This document shows, piece after piece, positions 1-5,919 of a stretch of DNA of 9,888 bases. Origin of the DNA: Actinomycetota bacterium. Lineage in GTDB: Bacteria > Actinomycetota > Actinomycetes > Streptosporangiales > Streptosporangiaceae. Positions within the stretch are counted from its first letter, which is position 1. Every line of letters begins with the position of its first letter. Position numbers and translations under genes: made by a program. The stretch is from contig PMST01000642.1 in assembly GCA_003168295.1 (NCBI GenBank), forward strand, positions 1 through 9,888, written 5' to 3'. The notes beneath the pieces were generated by a model, which saw only the letters and a program-made list of their open reading frames with translations, was not told the DNA's origin and searched no databases.

Positions 1-328
1 CACCTTCAGCCAGCTTCTCCTCGGCGTAGCGCCCGGCTTCGATGCGCTTGGCCAGCTCGGTCTCTTGCTCCACGCTAAGCGGGGACAATTTGCTGACCTG
101 CGCCAGGTAGTCCTTGATCGGGTCCGCATCTGCCCCGGGATCAGTAACGGTACCGGCCTCTTCAGCGTCGTCCGCGGGCCGGCTGAGCCAGGCCAGGAAA
201 CGGGCTCGCCCCGCACTCGCGTCGTAACCGCTGGTGTGCTGCGCCGCGAGGTACTCGCCGAGCTGCGGGTAGAAATCCGCCACGAACAAGTCCGCACGTT
301 CCTGGTGTGCGCTTGCGCCGGTTGTCAT
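1..328 (-). CDS. Protein with sigma-70 region 1.2, N-terminal part (cut by window edge)
   Basis: The start codon is the ATG at 328-326; 109 codons are visible before the window ends, so the C-terminus is missing. Residues about 69-109 contain DPIKDYLAQVSKLSPL followed by EQETELAKRIEAGRYAEEKL. This is the region 1.2 signature of primary or group 2 sigma factors (RpoD/HrdB type), which contacts the promoter discriminator. The first 68 residues are acidic and helical and do not resemble a long region 1.1. The start overlaps the stop of the upstream ECF sigma gene as ATGA, which implies translational coupling. Regions 2-4 lie outside the window, so I cannot tell whether this is a full group 2 sigma factor or a short protein holding only region 1.2. 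The domain call is firm; the full identity is open. Confidence 0.8.
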   Translation of the reverse strand, partial: MTTGASAHQERADLFVADFYPQLGEYLAAQHTSGYDASAGRARFLAWLSRPADDAEEAGTVTDPGADADPIKDYLAQVSKLSPLSVEQETELAKRIEAGRYAEEKLAEG

Positions 329-903
329 AGCGCCGTTCCTTCCCCGCTGTCCTTGCCGAACGGGTAGTACCGCTCCAGCCCCGCGATCAGCTTGGCCCGC
401 GCCGTATGCAGATGAGCGTGCACGGTGCCCTCCGCCACGCCCAGCGCGGCGGCGATCTCGGCGGCCTTCATGTGGTCCTGCCATCGCATCACCGAGATCT
501 CTTTCTGCCTTGGCGGCATGTCGTCGATGATCTCCCGCGCTCGTTCGAGCGCGATCGCGTTCAGAGCCTGTGCCGCAGTATCGGCCGAGGTGGCCTGGTA
601 CCTGGCATAGATGTCGGCGTGCCGGCGGCGGAACGCCTCCTTGCGCCGGAAATCGCTGATGTTCTTATTCACCAGCGTGCCAAGCAGCCAGGCCCGCTGC
701 CGGCTGCTGGCATGATCGCGCAACACCGCCCACGCCCTGGCTGCCGCCTCGAACGTGTCCTGGACCAGGTCCGCGGCAAGCTCGCGGTCGCCGCGGGTAC
801 GCACGCACGCGTGTCCGAACAGCCAGCGGTCATGAGCCGCGAAGAAACAGCTCAATTCAGCGACGTGGCACCGCGGGATCCTCGCCTCACCGCTAGCGTC
901 CAT
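325..903 (-). CDS. ECF-type RNA polymerase sigma factor (sigma-70 family)
   Basis: This 192-residue protein has the two-domain layout of extracytoplasmic-function sigma factors. Region 2 spans about residues 22-95, with ELAADLVQDTF (core RNA polymerase binding) and RAWLLGTLVNKNISDFRRKE (-10 recognition). Region 4 spans about residues 122-176, with DMPPRQKEISVMRW and the helix-turn-helix AAEIAAALGVAEGTVHAHLH, which reads the -35 element. I chose the ATG at 903 because GGCGGAG lies 7 bases upstream; the frame is open to a TTG at 984 but that extension is low-complexity and lacks a ribosome site. Its TGA overlaps the ATG of the next gene (region 1.2 protein) by four bases, so the two are probably one operon. 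No anti-sigma factor is visible beside it in this window; one might lie beyond the left edge. Confidence 0.9.
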   Translation of the reverse strand: MDASGEARIPRCHVAELSCFFAAHDRWLFGHACVRTRGDRELAADLVQDTFEAAARAWAVLRDHASSRQRAWLLGTLVNKNISDFRRKEAFRRRHADIYARYQATSADTAAQALNAIALERAREIIDDMPPRQKEISVMRWQDHMKAAEIAAALGVAEGTVHAHLHTARAKLIAGLERYYPFGKDSGEGTAL

Positions 904-1038
904 GCGACATCTCCGCCGGCATCCGCCTGAGCCCGCCGCCGATCCTGGCCCCGCCGCCAGGCCGGACCCGACCCCGCCGACCAAGGTTCGCTGAGCGCAT
1001 CACAACTAATAGTCGCGCGTCGGCCGCAAAACCTTTAG

Positions 1039-1058
1039 CGCGCGGCTGGAGCCGCGCG
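1039..1058 (-). terminator. Candidate intrinsic terminator hairpin
   Basis: CGCGCGGCT and AGCCGCGCG form perfect 9-base arms around GG (in practice an 8-bp stem with a 4-base loop). Read on the minus strand, the hairpin is followed by TAAAGGTTTT, a weak U-rich run. It lies about 70 bases after the stop of the small gene at 1130-1399 and before the ECF sigma gene, so it could end the former's transcript. The broken T tract keeps confidence moderate. Confidence 0.4.
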
Positions 1059-1129
1059 TGACGGCCAGACTCCGCGACCGGCGGACCTGAGACATCGCCC
1101 GCGTCAAAACGGCAATGCGAACCTAGCGC

Positions 1130-1399
1130 TCATTTGGTCCGGTCGTCAGCTTCGCTGCGCTTGCGGTACTCCGCGGCTCGCCGACGCTCCTTGACCGCAT
1201 AAGCTCTGGCTTCGTCAGCCCGCGCGCGCAACCGCTCGGCGTCATCCGGTGGCCGATGATCGGCGACCTTCTCCAAAGTAGCGGCGACGTGTTCCTCAGT
1301 GGACGCGATGGAGCCGGCTAGATCGGCAGCCCGGCGGCGGAGCTCGGCGGCCTTCTGCCTCATGCGAGCACGATTTTTGTCGTCAGCTGGGTCAGGCAC
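1130..1399 (-). CDS. Small charged alpha-helical protein of unknown function
   Basis: This 89-residue protein starts at a GTG (1399-1397) with a very good ribosome site, AGGAGG four bases upstream. It is rich in Arg, Ala, Glu and Asp, with repeated stretches such as KAAELRRRAADLAGS, AERLRARADEARA and KERRRAAEYRKRSE, so it should be one or two long amphipathic or coiled-coil helices. There is no signal peptide, membrane segment or cysteine. I do not recognise a named family; short helical proteins of this composition are common in actinobacteria and usually uncharacterised. It is divergent from the DUF998 gene at 1622 and upstream of the ECF sigma gene on the same strand, but a hairpin at 1039-1058 probably separates the two transcripts. 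Confidence 0.7.
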   Translation of the reverse strand: MPDPADDKNRARMRQKAAELRRRAADLAGSIASTEEHVAATLEKVADHRPPDDAERLRARADEARAYAVKERRRAAEYRKRSEADDRTK

Positions 1400-1582
1400 A
1401 ATACCTCCTGGCAGACATGCGCTGGATCACCTCGGGGCCGACGTCGGCGGACGCGGACGGATTCTCCCAGCGCTCATGCGGCTTGGCCATCCTCGCTACC
1501 CCGAAACTAGGACTCAATCCGGGACTTGCCTTTCCCGAGGAACCGGCGCCACTCGGGGATGCCCCAGGCATCTTTGGAGGCC

Positions 1583-1609
1583 GGAACATACACCCAGGAA
1601 TGGTTCGTT
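1583..1609 (+). promoter_or_regulatory. Candidate ECF-type promoter of the DUF998 gene
   Basis: GGAAC at 1583-1587 and CGTT at 1606-1609 are separated by 18 bases. This matches the general pattern of promoters read by ECF sigma factors in actinobacteria (GGAAC, a spacer of 16-19, then CGTT or GTT). The predicted start of transcription falls just before the ATG at 1622. The call rests on pattern only; such short elements also occur by chance. Confidence 0.35.
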
Positions 1610-1621
1610 TACGGTGGTGGC

Positions 1622-2350
1622 ATGCAGGGCGTGCCTTTGTGGGGTGTGGTCACCTCGGCTGCGGCTCCGGTCCTGATGGTCGGCGGGTGGACGGCGGCCG
1701 CCGACCTGCAGCCGCGCTTCGACCCGGTGTCCGAGACCGTCAGCTCACTCGCCGCGCCGGGTGCGACCGACCGGTGGGTGATGACGCTGACGTTCGTGGT
1801 GGTCGGCCTCTGCTACGTCGTCACGGCGCTGGCGCTGCGGCCAGCCAGGACCATAGGCCGCCTGATCCTGATCGCGGGGGCCGTGGCCGGCATGCTGGTG
1901 GCGGTGAACCCGGAGCACCCGGGAGATCCCTATCCGTGGCCGCACATTATCTGCGCGTCGATCGGGCTCGCGGGGGTGGCCACCTGGCCTGCCGGGGCCT
2001 GCCGGCGCGGGCCTGCGGCACCCTGGGCCCTTCGGCCTGCCGTGGCCGCCGGCGCCGTCACCGTGCTGCTCGCGCTGGTCGCGTGGTTCGCCGTGGAACT
2101 GGTCACCGGATCCGGCCAGACCGGGCTGGCCGAGCGGGTCGCGGGCGCGGCCCAGGCGCTATGGCCGCTGACCGTGGTGCTCTCCTGCATCCTCCCCGGT
2201 CGAGGCGGCAGCGGGCTGACGCCTGTGCTGGGCCTAAGAGCGCAGGCCACGTCAGGTGCAGCCGCTCCTGGCTATGACTTATTGCTTTCGAACCAGAGGC
2301 TTCGCCGAAAGGAAGTCAGCTATCCGCGCTCGCAGGCTGACCGCGTCTAG
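1622..2350 (+). CDS. DUF998 family integral membrane protein
   Basis: The product is 242 residues from the ATG at 1622. The layout is that of DUF998 proteins. A first membrane segment (about residues 6-27) precedes the signature DPVSETVSSLAAPGATDRWV, followed by segments at about 53-72, 78-96, 107-124, 142-162 and 176-192. The function of DUF998 proteins is not established. The frame is open upstream to 1526, but those residues look non-coding, so I start at MQGVPLW. The ribosome site is weak (GGTGGTGG just before the ATG), and a candidate ECF-type promoter lies close upstream. The C-terminal tail after about residue 193 is polar, has poorer third-position GC bias and overlaps the end of the convergent transketolase gene by 72 bases. 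This suggests an original stop was lost and the frame ran on. Confidence 0.85.
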   Translation: MQGVPLWGVVTSAAAPVLMVGGWTAAADLQPRFDPVSETVSSLAAPGATDRWVMTLTFVVVGLCYVVTALALRPARTIGRLILIAGAVAGMLVAVNPEHPGDPYPWPHIICASIGLAGVATWPAGACRRGPAAPWALRPAVAAGAVTVLLALVAWFAVELVTGSGQTGLAERVAGAAQALWPLTVVLSCILPGRGGSGLTPVLGLRAQATSGAAAPGYDLLLSNQRLRRKEVSYPRSQADRV

Positions 2351-3196
2351 GCCGTGGGCTGCTATGTGCTGGGCCGGGGTGCCGTAGCGGCGCAGTTCCT
2401 GTCGCCCGACGCCGAGCGCGAGCACTCGGTGCGGGATGTCCCTCATCGCCTCGGCGACGAACGGCACCGAGGTGCCGGTCAGGTACGGCTCGACCAGCAC
2501 CACGTCCGGGTTGCTCAGCGTGGCCCGCAGCGTATCCGCGTCAAACGGCCTGATGGTCGTCGCGTAAAGGACGGTCACGTCCAGGCCTGCGGTCGCGGCG
2601 AGCACGGCGTCGGCCATCGGCCCGACCGCAAGCACCGTGCCCGCGCTGCCGGTGCGCAGAACCGCGAGTTCGCCGGGGCGTACCGGGAACGGCGCCGCGT
2701 TCGCCGGGACCGACAACCGCAGGTAGACCGGGCCGTCCGCCGTCACGGCAGCGCGCAGTTGCGCCTCCGCCTCATCCGGATGGCCGGGAACGTGCACGGT
2801 CCAGCCGGGCAGCGTGTCAAGCAGTGCGACATCGCCTGGTGCCTGGTGAGTCCGGCCGTAGAACGGATAGTCGAAGGACCCGCCCGCGCTGACCAGCACC
2901 GCGCCGACCCCCTGGTGCACGATGTCGAGCTTGATCTGCTCGAATGGCCGCTCCACCAGGAACGGGACAAACGTGTGAGCGACCGGGCGCAGGCCGGACA
3001 GCGCCAGGCCGCTCGTCACGCCGATGAGCAACTGCTCGCGGATGCCCAGGTTGATAACCCTATCCGGGTGCCGCCGCCGGGCAGGCTCGAAGACATCCGC
3101 GCCGATGTCGGCCAGCACCACGGCCACCCGGGGGTCGCTGTCGAGCAATTCGCTGGTGACCCGCATGAAGCGGTCCCGCATCGTGTCCATCGTCAT
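2279..3196 (-). CDS. Transketolase C-terminal subunit (pyrimidine-binding and C-terminal domains)
   Basis: This 305-residue protein matches the second half of transketolase. The pyrimidine-binding domain (about residues 7-170) holds NLGIREQLLIGVTSGLALSG, where the Glu of REQ corresponds to the catalytic Glu that activates thiamine diphosphate. It also has GRTHQAPGDVALL, typical of transketolase/DXS-type enzymes. The C-terminal domain follows (about 185-300; GTVLAVGPMADAVLAA and later VVLVEPY). With the N-half encoded upstream it should form a two-subunit enzyme that transfers two-carbon ketol units between sugar phosphates in the cytoplasm; the physiological substrate is not readable from sequence. 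It begins 16 bases after the N-half stop. GAGGAG lies 3 bases before the ATG at 3196 and 9 before the ATG at 3190, so the start could be either. The 3' end overlaps the convergent DUF998 gene. Confidence 0.9.
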   Translation of the reverse strand: MTMDTMRDRFMRVTSELLDSDPRVAVVLADIGADVFEPARRRHPDRVINLGIREQLLIGVTSGLALSGLRPVAHTFVPFLVERPFEQIKLDIVHQGVGAVLVSAGGSFDYPFYGRTHQAPGDVALLDTLPGWTVHVPGHPDEAEAQLRAAVTADGPVYLRLSVPANAAPFPVRPGELAVLRTGSAGTVLAVGPMADAVLAATAGLDVTVLYATTIRPFDADTLRATLSNPDVVLVEPYLTGTSVPFVAEAMRDIPHRVLALGVGRQELRRYGTPAQHIAAHGLDAVSLRARIADFLSAKPLVRKQ

Positions 3197-3212
3197 GCTC
3201 TCCTCGGGTGAG

Positions 3213-3908
3213 TCAGCTCGGATCGATCACGGCCACGACGAGCCGCGGCACGCCGGGATGGGCCGCGCTGAGCGCCTGGGCCAGCGCCTGGTGGTCCCGG
3301 CCGTTGACCCGGGCGGCCGACCAGCCTTCCCGGCTGAACCGGGTCTCCACGCCGCCTGACCAGCCGTAGGTCGAGCTTGAGTTGTCCACCGCGATGACGG
3401 CCAGCCGATCCAGGCCCACTGCGCCGGCGAACGCGATCGCCTCATGGTTGGAGCCTTCATCAAGCTCACCGTCGCCGACCAGAACGAAGACCCGGGACGT
3501 CTTGCCCCGGGCGCGCAGCCCGAGGGCCACGCCGACACCGATGGGCAGCCCGTGGCCGAGGGAGCCGCTGGAGATCTCCACGCCGGTGATCAGGTTACGG
3601 TCGGGATGGTGCCCGAGTATCGACCCGAAGGTGCCGAATCCCGGCAGCTCAGCGGGATCGATGAAACCCTTGGCGGCGAGCACGGCGTAAAACGCCTTAG
3701 GTGCGTGGCCCTTGGACAGCAAGAAGCGGTCCCGGTCGTCGTCCGCCACGCTATCCGGGCTGATACGCAGCACCTGGTCGTACAGGACCCACAGCACGTC
3801 AAGCGTGGAGGCGGCGGAGTGGTCGTGCTTCTCATCGCCGCTCATCTCCTCCATCAGGCCCGGCAGATCAGCGAAAGACAGCCGCTCTTTCACAAGTTCA
3901 TCCCTCAT
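3213..3908 (-). CDS. Transketolase N-terminal subunit (thiamine diphosphate-binding)
   Basis: This 231-residue protein matches the first half of transketolase. The thiamine diphosphate/Mg motif is VGDGELDEGSNHEA at about residues 145-160, followed by VIAVDNSS, with the Asn that closes the metal site. DRDRFLLSKGHAPKAFYAVLAAKG and GVEISSGSLGHGLPIGVG are also family hallmarks. The usual SGHPGGSLS stretch near the N-terminus is replaced by KHDHSAASTLD, a variant I associate with an actinobacterial subfamily. The ATG at 3908 has no ribosome site upstream. The promoter elements at 3916-3946 would put transcription at or next to this ATG, so the mRNA may be leaderless. A frame extension to a TTG at 3941 runs through the operator and is unlikely. 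The gene is the first of an operon with the C-terminal subunit and is divergent from a SoxR-type regulator, its probable controller. Confidence 0.9.
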   Translation of the reverse strand: MRDELVKERLSFADLPGLMEEMSGDEKHDHSAASTLDVLWVLYDQVLRISPDSVADDDRDRFLLSKGHAPKAFYAVLAAKGFIDPAELPGFGTFGSILGHHPDRNLITGVEISSGSLGHGLPIGVGVALGLRARGKTSRVFVLVGDGELDEGSNHEAIAFAGAVGLDRLAVIAVDNSSSTYGWSGGVETRFSREGWSAARVNGRDHQALAQALSAAHPGVPRLVVAVIDPS

Positions 3909-3915
3909 GCTGAGA

Positions 3916-3946
3916 AGCTTGCAACTTAAAGTGCACTTCAAGTCAA
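3916..3946 (-). promoter_or_regulatory. SoxR/MerR-type promoter of the split transketolase operon
   Basis: On the minus strand, TTGACT (3946-3941) serves as -35 and CAAGCT (3921-3916) as a weak -10. They are separated by 19 bp instead of the usual 17. An overlong spacer with a dyad inside it is the hallmark of promoters activated by MerR-family proteins, which twist the DNA to realign the two boxes. Compared, from memory, with the E. coli soxS promoter, the 31 bases align without gaps and 18 are identical, with the dyad in the same register. The predicted +1 falls at about 3908-3910, at the start codon. Confidence 0.6.
3924..3943. promoter_or_regulatory. 20-bp operator dyad, probable SoxR box
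   Basis: The halves ACTTAAAGTG and CACTTCAAGT are reverse complements except at one base pair. The AAGT/ACTT core spacing resembles known SoxR boxes (remembered soxS half-site ACCTCAAGTT; 7 of 10 bases match in each half). It lies in the 50 bp between the divergent start codons of the transketolase N-half and the SoxR gene, so one bound dimer could control both. Confidence 0.65.
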
Positions 3947-3958
3947 GCCGCTACCCCT

Positions 3959-4450
3959 ATGCTGGCGGCCGTGGCATCTTCGCCGGCCCGGCCCAGCTTC
4001 CTGACCATCTCCGAACTTTCCGCGCGCAGCGGCGTCGCCCCCTCGGCGCTGCGGTTCTACGAGGGCCTGGGTCTGATCACCGCCACCAGGACCGCCGGCA
4101 ACCAGCGCCGCTACCCGCGACACGCGCTGCGCCGGGTGGCCTTCATCAGGGCCGGCCGCCAACTCGGCCTGGAACTGCGGGAGATCAGCGAAAGCCTGGC
4201 GCTGCTTCCGGCCGGCCGGGCCCCCACCAGGGCCCAGTGGAGCCGCGCCGCGCGGGCATGGCAGGCCAGAATCGATGCGAAGATCGCCGAACTGCAGCGG
4301 CTGTCCACAACCTTGAACAGCTGCATCGGCTGCGGCTGCCTTTCGCTCCGCCGGTGCGCTCTCTACAACCCGCAGGACGCCGCCGCCGAACTCGGTCAGG
4401 GCGCGCGCTGGCTCCTCGGCGATGAGCCACCAGACCCAGCCGCCGAGTAG
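3959..4450 (+). CDS. soxR: SoxR-type redox-sensing transcriptional regulator (MerR family, [2Fe-2S])
   Basis: This 163-residue protein has the SoxR layout. A winged helix-turn-helix spans about residues 14-83, with LTISELSARSGVAPSALRFY and GNQRRYPRHALRRVAFI. A dimerisation helix follows (about 92-120), then the cluster-binding loop CIGCGCLSLRRC with Cys122, Cys125, Cys127 and Cys133 (CX2CXCX5C), then NPQD as in other SoxR proteins. In this family the [2Fe-2S] centre, when oxidised by redox-cycling compounds or superoxide, switches bound SoxR into an activator. All four cysteines are present, so sensing should be intact. Start choice: the ATG at 3959 lacks a clear ribosome site, and a GTG at 3971 is possible. 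The gene is divergent from the split transketolase operon, sharing a 50-bp control region with a 20-bp dyad. No soxS is visible, as expected outside enterobacteria, where SoxR regulates its targets directly. Confidence 0.93.
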   Translation: MLAAVASSPARPSFLTISELSARSGVAPSALRFYEGLGLITATRTAGNQRRYPRHALRRVAFIRAGRQLGLELREISESLALLPAGRAPTRAQWSRAARAWQARIDAKIAELQRLSTTLNSCIGCGCLSLRRCALYNPQDAAAELGQGARWLLGDEPPDPAAE

Positions 4451-4610
4451 CCCTGATCTAGCTGGCTCTACCCCACCTGCTAGGCCGGGTCTACGGTTTT
4501 ACAGCCCGCTCGCTCCGCCTGAGTCACCCCCCGCTGACCAGCGCTTATGCATTTCGAGGCCGGATCGCGGGCCGCCGCCGTCCGCTGGAGAATACTGGCA
4601 GACTGGGAGC

Positions 4611-5474
4611 ATGTTCGAGGGCTTCAAGACGGATCGAGTCGACGTCGGGGAAGCATCGATCTTTGTGCGCCACGGCGGCGATGGCCCTCCGGTTGTCCTG
4701 CTCCACGGGCACCCGCGGACCTCGGCCACGTGGCATCGAGTCGCTCCGCGGCTCGTCCAGCGCGGCTTCACAGTCATCTGCCCCGACCTTCGCGGGTACG
4801 GCCGGTCGCGCGGGCCGGCGCCGACCGTGGATCACACCGCGCATTCCAAGCGGGCGACAGCGGGTGACCTGATAGCGGTCATGGGTGCGCTCGGTCACCG
4901 CCGGTTCGCTCTGGCCGGACATGACCGAGGGAGTTATGTCGCCCTCCGGCTCGCGCTCGATCATCCCGAGGCGGTATCACGGCTTGCGCTGCTCGATGGC
5001 ATCCCGATCAGCGAGCACCTTTCCCGGACCACCGCCGAGTTCGCCACCCGCTGGTGGCACTGGTTCTTCTTCGCTCAGCCTGAGATCCCCGAGCGGGTCA
5101 TCAACGCTGACCCTGACAGCTGGTACCGCGGCGATCCCGGAGCAATGGGGCGCGAGAACTACGACGAATGGCGGAAGGCCACGCGAAATCCGGACGTGGT
5201 CCGGGCGATGCTTGAGGACTACCGGGCTGGCCTTACCGTCGACCGGCAGCATGAGGAGGCCGACCGGGCGGTCGGGAACCGGGTGCGGTCGCCGCTGCTG
5301 GTGCTGTGGTCCCAGCGAGACGATCTCGAGGATCTCTACGGCGACCCGCTCGTGATCTGGGGAGACTGGGCCGACGATGTGCGCGGCCACAGCATCGACT
5401 CTGGCCACCACATGGCCGAGGAAGCACCCGACGTACTTGCTGTTGCGCTGGCCGAGTTTTTCGCCCCTCGCTAA
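4611..5474 (+). CDS. Alpha/beta hydrolase, haloacetate dehalogenase/epoxide hydrolase-like
   Basis: The product is 287 residues from the ATG at 4611 (GGGAG just upstream); an open extension to 4422 is proline-rich and unsupported. The fold is clear: oxyanion-hole motif HGHP (32-35), DLRGYGRSRG (59-68), nucleophile elbow GHDRGS with Asp105, acid candidate Asp129 in LLDG, and catalytic His266 in DSGHH. An Asp nucleophile followed by Arg, plus the cap stretch RWWHWFFFAQP, is characteristic of fluoroacetate/haloacetate dehalogenases. Those enzymes bind the substrate carboxylate with two arginines in an Asp-Arg-X-X-Arg pattern; here the second is Tyr109. Substrate preference has therefore probably shifted, and epoxide hydrolysis or another substrate is possible. 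It lies 160 bp after soxR on the same strand; redox control of it is possible but not shown. Confidence 0.85.
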   Translation: MFEGFKTDRVDVGEASIFVRHGGDGPPVVLLHGHPRTSATWHRVAPRLVQRGFTVICPDLRGYGRSRGPAPTVDHTAHSKRATAGDLIAVMGALGHRRFALAGHDRGSYVALRLALDHPEAVSRLALLDGIPISEHLSRTTAEFATRWWHWFFFAQPEIPERVINADPDSWYRGDPGAMGRENYDEWRKATRNPDVVRAMLEDYRAGLTVDRQHEEADRAVGNRVRSPLLVLWSQRDDLEDLYGDPLVIWGDWADDVRGHSIDSGHHMAEEAPDVLAVALAEFFAPR

Positions 5475-5479
5475 CGGGT

Positions 5480-5491
5480 GCGGTGCACCGC
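5480..5491. repeat. 12-bp perfect palindrome after the hydrolase gene
   Basis: GCGGTGCACCGC is its own reverse complement, starting 6 bases after the hydrolase stop. Further G/C pairs flank it past one mismatch. It could be a small terminator hairpin without a T tract, or an operator for the short gene that begins around it. The function is not decided by sequence. Confidence 0.3.
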
Positions 5492-5755
5492 CCCGCTGCG
5501 CCTGCGAGTACGGTGCCGACAGGAATCGGGTGGGACTGGCTGCAACCCTTGATCGTTGCCCCGTACGTGCCCACCGCCGGTCCTGCCCACCCGGAAGCCG
5601 TGGCCTCCGGCCTGTTCACTGACGTCATCGAGATCGCCGGGACCGGCCGGTTCCTGCCGCACGATAAGGACCGCCGCTGGGCCGACCGTAAGGACGAGCG
5701 GGTGCTCGCCGGGGCCATCGCCCGGGAACCGGCCTGGTGCTCATCCCGACACTGA
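5483..5755 (+). pseudogene. Short unrecognised coding stretch, probably the 5' part of a frameshifted gene
   Basis: From a GTG at 5483 (or 5513) this frame gives 90 (or 80) residues before a TGA. Third codon positions are strongly GC-biased from about 5522 to 5735, which indicates real coding sequence, for example GLFTDVIEIAGTGRFL and RRWADRKDERVLAGAIAREP. The bias breaks down in the last six codons (TGC TCA TCC CGA CAC TGA), exactly where a second biased frame takes over (5737-5919). A single-base loss or two-base gain near 5730-5737 would join the two into one protein of about 145 residues. No clear ribosome site or long N-terminus is seen, so the 5' end may also be missing. I do not recognise the family. 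Confidence 0.45.
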
Positions 5756-5919
5756 GTACGCGCCGTCAGTGCGTCAAGGTCCACGTCTACAGCCAGCAGC
5801 CGCTCGGCGTGCTTAGCCGGGCCGCCGATCTGGGCAGACGGCTATGCGACGAGCAAGGGGTTCGCGTCAGCTTCCTGAATGTGCTCCCCGATCACCGTTC
5901 CTGGCCGAGGGATCGATGA
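5737..5919 (+). CDS. Short unrecognised reading frame coupled to the methyltransferase gene
   Basis: This 60-codon frame could start at the GTG at 5737 but has no ribosome site. It reads VLIPTLSTRRQCVKVHVYSQ, then a helical stretch PLGVLSRAADLGRRLCDEQG and VRVSFLNVLPDH. Third-position GC bias is high. Its TGA overlaps the ATG of the methyltransferase as ATGA (5916-5919), which supports it being a translated cistron. It probably is the 3' part of a gene whose 5' part is the frame at 5483-5755, displaced by an indel. If the sequence is correct, it may be expressed only by ribosomal frameshifting or as a separate small protein. The family is unknown to me. Confidence 0.4.
   Translation: MLIPTLSTRRQCVKVHVYSQQPLGVLSRAADLGRRLCDEQGVRVSFLNVLPDHRSWPRDR

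Noticed and set aside
406..930. A plus-strand frame opposite the ECF sigma gene
   Set aside because: It is His/Arg-rich with no recognisable domain and is antisense to a clear sigma factor.
1558..1572. Inverted repeat GATGCC-CCA-GGCATC followed by TTT
   Set aside because: The arms are short, it lies upstream of the DUF998 start and outside any transcript end, so a terminator is unlikely and an operator cannot be supported.
1417..2277. A 286-codon plus-strand frame overlapping the DUF998 gene
   Set aside because: Its translation is Arg/Gly-rich with no domain, while the overlapping frame encodes a clear DUF998 membrane protein.
2354..3211. A 285-codon plus-strand frame opposite the transketolase C-subunit
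   Set aside because: It is antisense to a gene with clear catalytic motifs and has shadow-like composition.
4422..4610. N-terminal extension of the hydrolase frame
   Set aside because: It is proline-rich with no homology-like pattern, overlaps the soxR end, and a ribosome site precedes the ATG at 4611.
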